Assembly (NCBI RefSeq): GCF_020144925.1
Contig: NZ_NSLC01000008.1
Coordinates: 124,001-188,000, forward strand
Direction of reading: 5' to 3'
DNA: 64,000 nt
Source of the DNA: Afifella sp. IM 167
GTDB lineage: Bacteria > Pseudomonadota > Alphaproteobacteria > Rhizobiales > Afifellaceae
The translations under genes were made by a program, and so were the position numbers. Below are positions 58,863-64,000 of this stretch, piece by piece. Under the pieces are notes generated by a model that was not told the origin of the DNA, ran no database searches, and saw only the letters and a list, made by a program, of their open reading frames with translations. How positions within the stretch are numbered: position 1 is the stretch's first letter; each line of letters begins with the position of its first letter.

Positions 58863-58937
58863 ATGCGCAATATCATCTATCTCGTCGGCCTGGTGGTCGT
58901 CGTCGTCGTCATTTTGAAGCTCGCCGGCATCATCTGA
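58863..58937 (+). CDS. 24-residue single-helix membrane microprotein (copy 2)
   Basis: The second copy encodes MRNIIYLVGLVVVVVVILKL then AGII. About two thirds of residues match copy 1, including MRNIIY at the start and the valine run. Unlike copy 1 it has a lysine near the C-terminal end of the helix. Both copies are preceded by a GGAATC sequence (directly in copy 1, about 15 bases away here). It lies 184 bases before icd. Confidence 0.7.
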   Translation: MRNIIYLVGLVVVVVVILKLAGII

Positions 58938-59121
58938 CCTTACGGTGCCCGCGGCCCGGCGGCCGTCCGCTTCGGGCAACATGCCGCATAGCTGCTACTT
59001 GACGCCCTCTGCCGTGTTTGCGCGGCAGGGGGCGTTTGCTATACGGCCCGAGACCCAAGTTGCGGATCGGCGCCTCGCGTCCTCGCCGCAAGCCGAAATG
59101 ACGAGAAAGACAGGATAGTCC

Positions 59122-60336
59122 ATGGCGAAGATCAAGGTGGCAAACCCCGTCGTCGAGCTCGACGGCGACGAGATGACCCGCATCATCTGGCATTACATCA
59201 AAGACAAGCTGATCCACCCCTATCTCGACATCGATCTTCGCTACTACGACCTCTCGATCGAGAACCGCGACGCCACCGACGATCAGGTGACCGTCGATGC
59301 GGCCGAGGCCATCAAGGAGCACGGTGTCGGCGTCAAATGCGCCACCATCACGCCCGACGAGGCGCGTGTGGAGGAGTTCGGCCTCAAGAAGATGTGGCGC
59401 TCGCCGAACGGCACCATCCGCAACATTCTCGGCGGCGTCGTCTTCCGCGAGCCGATCATCTGCTCCAACGTCCCGCGCCTCGTGCCGGGCTGGACCAAGC
59501 CGATCGTCATCGGCCGCCACGCTTTCGGCGACCAGTACAAGGCGACGGATTTCGTCGTGCCGGGCGCCGGCAAGCTGACCATGCGCTGGGAAGCCAAGGA
59601 CGGCTCCGAGGTCAAGGAATACGAGGTCTTCGATTTTCCGGGCGGCGGCGTCGCCATGGGCATGTACAACCTCGACGGCTCGATCCGCGATTTCGCCCGC
59701 GCTTCCTTCAACTACGGCCTGATGCGCGGCTATTCGGTCTACCTCTCCACCAAGAACACCATCCTCAAGGCCTATGACGGACGCTTCAAGGATCTCTTCC
59801 AGGAGATCTACGAGGCCGAGTTCCAGAAAGAGTTCGAGGCCCGCCAGATCACCTACGAGCACCGCCTGATCGACGACATGGTCGCCGCGGCGATGAAATG
59901 GTCGGGCGGCTTCATCTGGGCGGCGAAGAACTACGACGGCGACGTGCAGTCCGACACCGTCGCCCAAGGCTTCGGCTCGCTTGGCCTGATGACCTCCGTG
60001 CTGATGACGCCGGACGGCAACACGGTCGAGGCGGAGGCCGCCCACGGCACCGTGACCCGCCATTTCCGCCTGCACCAGCAGGGCCGCGAGACCTCCACCA
60101 ACTCAACGGCCTCCATCTTCGCCTGGAGCCGAGGCCTCGCCCACCGCGCCAAGCTGGACGACAACAAGGAACTGAAGCACTTCGCCGAGATGCTGGAAAA
60201 GACCGTGGTCAACACGATCGAATCGGGCGCCATGACGAAGGACCTCGCCCTGCTCGTCGGCCCGGATCAGCCCTGGCTCTCCACCACGGGCTTCCTCGAC
60301 AAGATCGACGCCAACCTGCAGAAGGCGATGGGCTGA
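59122..60336 (+). CDS. icd: NADP-dependent isocitrate dehydrogenase
   Basis: Oxidises isocitrate to 2-oxoglutarate in the citric acid cycle. The 404-residue protein is the type II homodimeric form found in alphaproteobacteria: [22 protein letters not shown] at the start, [29 protein letters not shown] for the substrate site, and the family signature [22 protein letters not shown] strong terminator follows. Its 2-oxoglutarate product is also a substrate of MenD. Confidence 0.97.
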   Translation: MAKIKVANPVVELDGDEMTRIIWHYIKDKLIHPYLDIDLRYYDLSIENRDATDDQVTVDAAEAIKEHGVGVKCATITPDEARVEEFGLKKMWRSPNGTIRNILGGVVFREPIICSNVPRLVPGWTKPIVIGRHAFGDQYKATDFVVPGAGKLTMRWEAKDGSEVKEYEVFDFPGGGVAMGMYNLDGSIRDFARASFNYGLMRGYSVYLSTKNTILKAYDGRFKDLFQEIYEAEFQKEFEARQITYEHRLIDDMVAAAMKWSGGFIWAAKNYDGDVQSDTVAQGFGSLGLMTSVLMTPDGNTVEAEAAHGTVTRHFRLHQQGRETSTNSTASIFAWSRGLAHRAKLDDNKELKHFAEMLEKTVVNTIESGAMTKDLALLVGPDQPWLSTTGFLDKIDANLQKAMG

Positions 60337-60362
60337 GGCCCGCGGCTTTTTCGAAGATCTGC

Positions 60363-60390
60363 AAAGGGCGGCCCGCGGGCCGCCCTTTTT
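60363..60390. terminator. Bidirectional terminator between icd and fsr
   Basis: AAAGGGCGGCCC-GC-GGGCCGCCCTTT is a perfect palindrome, with T-runs in both directions (TTTTT on plus; TTT then G on minus). It serves both convergent genes, ending icd and, on the other strand, the MFS gene. Confidence 0.9.
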
Positions 60391-60405
60391 CGTGAGGCTT
60401 GCGGC

Positions 60406-61632
60406 TCAGCCCTTGAGGGTGCTGCGGGAAACGATCCGCCGCCCCTCCGCATCGGGCAGGAAGGCGGCCAGGAAGCCGAGCGCCGGCAGGAAGGCGCAGA
60501 CGCGATAGACGAATTCGATGCTGGTGAAGTCGGCGAGCGCGCCGACCAGGGCCGCCCCGATGCCGCCGAGGCCGAAGGCAAGGCCGAAGAACATGCCCGA
60601 CACCATGCCGACCCGGCCGGGCATCAGTTCCTGCGCATAGACGACGATCGCCGAAAAGGCCGAGGAAAGAATGACGCCGATCACCACGCTGAGCGCGACC
60701 GTCGCCGTGAGCCCGACATAGGGGAGCACGAGGGTGAAGGGCAGCACGCCCGCGATCGAGCCCCAGATCACCGCCTTGCGCCCGATCCGGTCGCCGACCG
60801 GCCCACCGATCAGCGTTCCCGCCGCCACCGCCCCGAGGAAGATGAAGAGATAAAGCTGGGCGCTCGCCTGCGGCAGGGCGAAGCGGTCCATCAGATAGAA
60901 GACGTAGTAGCTGGTGAAGCTCGCCATGTAGAAGAACTTGGAGAGAATCAGGCCGAAGAGGACGAAAAGCGCCAGCCGCACCTGGCGCGGGCTGAGCGCG
61001 CTCGCCGCGTCCCTCGTCCGCGAGCCGCCGGTCCGCAGGCGTCCGTGGCGCTTGTACCAGCTGCCGAGCCCCGTCAGCACGGCGATGCCGCAAAGCGCCA
61101 GGAGACCGAACCAGGCAAGGCTCGCCTGCCCGCGCGGCAGCACGAAGAAGGCGACGAGAAGCGGGCCGAGCGACGAGCCGACATTGCCGCCGACCTGGAA
61201 GATCGACTGCGCCAGGCCATGCGCGCCTCCGGAGGCGAGACGCGCCAGGCGCGAGGATTCCGGGTGGAAGATCGACGAACCGATGCCCAGCAGCGCGCTG
61301 CCGATCAACAGCTGGCCGTAGCTGGAGGCATAGGCGAGCGCCATCAGGCCGAGAAGCGAGGCCGTCATGCCGAAGGGCAGCGAGAAGGGCTGCGGACGCT
61401 TGTCGGTGTAGAGGCCGACCATCGGCTGCAGGAGCGAGGCAGTCACCTGATAGGTGAGCGTCATCAGGCCGATCTGCGAGAAGCTGAGGCCGAAGCCGGA
61501 CTTGAAGATCGGGTAGGAGGCGATCGCCAGCGACTGCAGGGTATCGTTCAGGAGGTGGCAGAGGCTCGCCGCGCCGAGAACCGCAAAGGCCGTGGTCTCG
61601 TTTCCGGAGCGCTGAATGCCCATCGTCGTCAT
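60406..61632 (-). CDS. fsr: MFS efflux transporter of the fosmidomycin-resistance type
   Basis: A 408-residue, 12-helix exporter. The start LCHLLNDTLQSLAIASYPIFKSGFGLSFSQIGLM, GIGSSIFHPESSRLAR and IFQVGGNVGSSLGPLL are hallmarks of the Fsr group, which exports fosmidomycin and other compounds. Sequence alone does not give the natural substrate. The AraC regulator beside it is divergent and probably controls it from the 104-base spacer. Confidence 0.92.
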   Translation of the reverse strand: MTTMGIQRSGNETTAFAVLGAASLCHLLNDTLQSLAIASYPIFKSGFGLSFSQIGLMTLTYQVTASLLQPMVGLYTDKRPQPFSLPFGMTASLLGLMALAYASSYGQLLIGSALLGIGSSIFHPESSRLARLASGGAHGLAQSIFQVGGNVGSSLGPLLVAFFVLPRGQASLAWFGLLALCGIAVLTGLGSWYKRHGRLRTGGSRTRDAASALSPRQVRLALFVLFGLILSKFFYMASFTSYYVFYLMDRFALPQASAQLYLFIFLGAVAAGTLIGGPVGDRIGRKAVIWGSIAGVLPFTLVLPYVGLTATVALSVVIGVILSSAFSAIVVYAQELMPGRVGMVSGMFFGLAFGLGGIGAALVGALADFTSIEFVYRVCAFLPALGFLAAFLPDAEGRRIVSRSTLKG

Positions 61633-61736
61633 GTATCGTCCTCGCCCGCTTCGGGAGGCATCTCAAAACCCGGATCGACGGCGGCCCGCCACCGCATTAG
61701 GGTCATCGTCTTACGAGATCGGGCCAGGAACGCCGC

Positions 61737-62519
61737 ATGGCCGCAAAACATCCGCCGCTTCTTGCATTCCAGGACGACGTGCCCCGTCCCGTCGTGGCGC
61801 GCGGCAGGGCCTATCCCGACGGCTGGGTGGTTGCCGCCCACAATCATCGCCGTGGCCAGCTCCTCTGCGGCTCCAACGGCGTCGTTCAGCTCGTCACCGC
61901 CGATGGCACCTGGATGATGCCGCCGGAGCGCGGCATGTGGATCCCGCCGGGCATCGTGCACGAGGTCACCATGCTCGGCCCGGTGAAGATGCAGAGCCTT
62001 TATTTCGCGCCGGACGCGCTCGCCGGGATGCCCGCCCACATCCATGTCGTCGCCATCTCGCCCTTGATGCGCGTGCTTCTGGAGGAGGCGATCGCCCTTC
62101 CCCACGAATACGAGCTGGAGGGACGCGACGGCGCCCTCATGCGCCTTCTGGAACACGAGGTGCAGCGCCTGCCCCCGCTGCCGCTCTCGCTGCCCTTTCC
62201 GGCCCATGCCGCGCTCGCCCGGCTCTGCCGGGCCTTCGCGCTCAGCCCGACGCCGCACAGCTCCATCGACGACTGGAGCGGTGTGCTCAACCTGTCGCGC
62301 CGCACCTTCACGCGCCTCTTCCGGCGCGAAACGGGCCTCACCTTCGTCGCCTGGCGCCAGCAGGCCTGCCTGATGGCGGCCCTGCCCCGCCTTGCCGCCG
62401 GCGAAACGGTGACGAGCGTCGCGATCGATCTCGGCTACGACAATCCCGCCGCCTTCTCGACCATGTTCCGCAAGGCGCTAGGCGTCTCTCCCCGCGACTA
62501 TCTCGAGCGCGATACTTAG
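61737..62519 (+). CDS. AraC-family transcriptional regulator
   Basis: A 260-residue regulator with an N-terminal cupin sensing domain (AHNHRRGQLLCGSNGVVQLVTADGTWMMPPERGMWIPPG) and a C-terminal AraC DNA-binding domain (SRRTFTRLFRRETGLTFVAWRQQACLMAALPRL, then AIDLGYDNPAAFSTMFRKALG). It is divergent from fsr. Related AraC proteins (NimR/YdhC-type pairs) control a neighbouring exporter, so fsr is the likely target. Confidence 0.93.
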   Translation: MAAKHPPLLAFQDDVPRPVVARGRAYPDGWVVAAHNHRRGQLLCGSNGVVQLVTADGTWMMPPERGMWIPPGIVHEVTMLGPVKMQSLYFAPDALAGMPAHIHVVAISPLMRVLLEEAIALPHEYELEGRDGALMRLLEHEVQRLPPLPLSLPFPAHAALARLCRAFALSPTPHSSIDDWSGVLNLSRRTFTRLFRRETGLTFVAWRQQACLMAALPRLAAGETVTSVAIDLGYDNPAAFSTMFRKALGVSPRDYLERDT

Positions 62520-62601
62520 GCCCCTGCGGGTCGGGGTGGCACCTGTCGCTTCGTTCGCCGCGGCTTCTGTCGCCATCGGTTCCTTCGCCCATCACATCCT
62601 T

Positions 62602-62619
62602 CTTTGTGCCAGCGCAAAG
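62602..62619. promoter_or_regulatory. Crp/Fnr-type site upstream of nnrS
   Basis: CTTTGTG-CCAG-CGCAAAG is a near-perfect dyad with TTG-N8-CAA, the half-site spacing of Crp/Fnr-family regulators (Fnr, Nnr, Dnr). It is centred about 61 bases before the nnrS ATG. NnrS genes are classic targets of the nitric-oxide regulator Nnr, which makes the match credible. Confidence 0.55.
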
Positions 62620-62671
62620 GGCGCCCTCCTTCCGCCGGATAGGCTCGCGCGAAAGAGCAGAGGCAGGGCCG

Positions 62672-64000
62672 ATGGCACATATCGCAACAGGAACGGGCAA
62701 GACCGCAACGGGCGGGCACGGGGATGTGGCGCTTGCCAGCGCCGCGACGGAGGGCGCACCGCGGCCGGACCGGTCGGAACCGCGCCGCAGCCGCAACGCC
62801 GGTCGGACGGACCGCGACGGGCGCGGCCGCAGGCTCGGCGTTCCGCCCATCCTCTCCTACGGCTTCCGCCCCTTCTTCTTCGCCGGGGCCACCTACGCGG
62901 CGCTCGCCATCCCGGCCTGGCTCGCCGTCTTCCTCGGCTACTTCTCGCCCTCCGGTCCCTTTGCGGGCAGCGCCTGGCACGCACACGAGATGCTCTTCGG
63001 CTATCTCGGCGCCGTCGTCGCCGGCTTCATCCTGACGGCCGTGCCGAACTGGACGGGGCGCCTGCCGCTGAGCGGCGCGCCGCTCGCCGGCCTCGTCTTC
63101 CTCTGGCTGACCGGCCGGCTCGCCGCATCCTTCCTCGCCGATCCCCTCGCGGCCGCCCTGCTCGACCTCGCCTTTCCCGCCGCGCTCGCCGCCGCCGTCT
63201 GGCGCGAGGTCATCGCCGGCAGGAACATCAAGAACGCCCCGGTCGCGGCGATGCTCTCCCTCTTCGCCCTCGCCAATCTCCTGCATCACGGCGAGGCCGC
63301 CGGCCTGGTGCCCGACGGCTATGCGATCCGTCTTGCCCTCGCCGTCGCCGCCACGCTCATCGCCCTCATCGGCGGGCGGGTCACGCCGAGCTTCACGCGC
63401 AACTTCCTCGCCAGGAAGGGAGCGCCCCTGCCCGCGCCCTTTTCGCGCCTCGACGGCCTGGCGCTCGCCGCGACCGGCCTCTCGCTCCTCGCCTGGGTCC
63501 TCTTCCCGCTCACGACGGCAACCGGCGCCGCGCTCGCACTCGCGGGCCTCCTTCTCGGTCTGCGCCTGTCGCGCTGGAGGGGCGCGAGCGTCATGCGCGA
63601 GCCGATCGTCCTCGTCCTCCATGCCGGCTATCTCTGGCTCGCCGTCTCGCTCCTCCTCCTCGGCGTCTCGGTCCTTTCCGGGGGCGCGCTACCCGAAACG
63701 GCGGCGTTGCATGCCCTGACGGCCGGCGCGGTCGGCACGATGACGCTCGCGGTGATGACGCGGGCGAGCCTCGGCCATACCGGCCGCGCCATCGTTGCCG
63801 GCACCGCGACGCGCGCGATCTACCTTCTCGTCGGCGCTGGAGCGCTTCTTCGCCTCGCCGCGCCGCTCCTGCCCGCCCTCTACCTCACCCTCGTCGTGGC
63901 AGGCGGTCTCCTCTGGGCCGGCGCCTTCGCGCTCTTTGCCCTCCGCTATGGCCCGATCCTGTTTTCGTCGCGTCTCGGTAAGGGCACGATGACGGGCCCG
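62672..64000 (+). CDS. nnrS: NnrS family protein (partial, runs off the right edge)
   Basis: At least 443 residues with no stop before the window end. After about 55 hydrophilic, Arg-rich residues it is membrane-bound, with LSYGFRPFFFAGATYAAL, then HAHEMLFGYLGAVVAGFILTAVPNWTGR, containing the His ligands (103-106) typical of NnrS. NnrS is a haem- and copper-containing membrane protein that protects cells from nitric oxide during denitrification. The start at ATG 62672 is the first in frame; the Arg-rich extension could be shorter. The end of the visible frame (RYGPILFSSRLG) is near the usual C-terminus. Confidence 0.9.
   Translation, partial: MAHIATGTGKTATGGHGDVALASAATEGAPRPDRSEPRRSRNAGRTDRDGRGRRLGVPPILSYGFRPFFFAGATYAALAIPAWLAVFLGYFSPSGPFAGSAWHAHEMLFGYLGAVVAGFILTAVPNWTGRLPLSGAPLAGLVFLWLTGRLAASFLADPLAAALLDLAFPAALAAAVWREVIAGRNIKNAPVAAMLSLFALANLLHHGEAAGLVPDGYAIRLALAVAATLIALIGGRVTPSFTRNFLARKGAPLPAPFSRLDGLALAATGLSLLAWVLFPLTTATGAALALAGLLLGLRLSRWRGASVMREPIVLVLHAGYLWLAVSLLLLGVSVLSGGALPETAALHALTAGAVGTMTLAVMTRASLGHTGRAIVAGTATRAIYLLVGAGALLRLAAPLLPALYLTLVVAGGLLWAGAFALFALRYGPILFSSRLGKGTMTGP

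Noticed and set aside
62536-63981. A 481-codon plus-strand frame over nnrS
   Set aside because: It is in a different frame from the clear NnrS protein and is Arg/Pro-rich nonsense; the true frame is open to the window end.

Overview
The window is GC-rich and densely coded DNA from an alphaproteobacterium, most likely of the order Hyphomicrobiales (Rhizobiales). Evidence for this is a usg homologue, an F1-ATPase inhibitor zeta subunit (DUF1476), the DUF6867 gene behind livHMGF, map next to radC, Omp25/31-type porins, DUF1127 proteins and two-partner TRAP transporters. I cannot fix the genus. No rRNA, tRNA, CRISPR array, prophage or insertion sequence was seen.

Layout. 0.3-5.4 kb: a TRAP transporter operon on the minus strand with one binding protein and two membrane-subunit pairs (P-Q-M-Q-M); copies of a TGTC(A/G)ACA motif lie in the spaces on both sides. 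5.8-8.8 kb: map, radC and an FAD amine oxidoreductase. 8.9-15.2 kb: menaquinone genes menE (plus) facing menFDBC (minus), covering isochorismate to 1,4-dihydroxy-2-naphthoyl-CoA. 15.7-16.5 kb: a lone AT-rich gene with a PD-(D/E)XK-like motif, apparently acquired. 16.4-18.1 kb: cueR, a cyclophilin-like protein, usg and a cytochrome c. 18.4-21.2 kb: a sulfur-type operon with two YeeE/YedE half-transporters, a secreted Cys-repeat phosphatase-like protein and DUF6969. 21.2-25.9 kb: a coxDE/xdhC/mobA-like maturation cassette for molybdenum hydroxylases, without the enzymes themselves.

26.4-29.0 kb: pcaBDC of protocatechuate breakdown. 29.1-30.4 kb: a porin built of two fused barrels. 30.6-36.4 kb: a branched-chain amino acid ABC transporter (livHMGF, DUF6867, livK). 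36.5-43.6 kb: assorted metabolism (SnoaL-like protein, P1-family peptidase, Lrp regulator, purB, RBBP9-like hydrolase, PiT phosphate transporter, HpaI-type aldolase, ATPase zeta). 43.8-52.2 kb: the purine run purC, purS, purQ and purL, interrupted by a GIY-YIG protein, a DUF4336 protein, a lipoprotein and a MocR/DUF1127 pair, and ending in the bolA-grxD iron-sulfur pair. 52.4-64 kb: Bcr/CflA exporter, ttcA, rpsD, a phytase-like esterase, murI, a TrmJ-type methyltransferase, two tandem 24-residue membrane microproteins, icd, a fosmidomycin-type exporter with a divergent AraC regulator, and nnrS running off the right edge.

Respiration and redox is a recurring theme: menaquinone, cytochrome c, molybdenum-enzyme maturation, NnrS with a Crp/Fnr-like site, and the zeta subunit suggest a bacterium able to shift between aerobic and low-oxygen or nitrogen-oxide respiration. 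That is inference from gene content. Most families are well known. The parts that look least described are the twin microproteins, the Cys-repeat phosphatase with its sulfur transporter, the isolated nuclease-like gene and the genes nested among purS and purQ.
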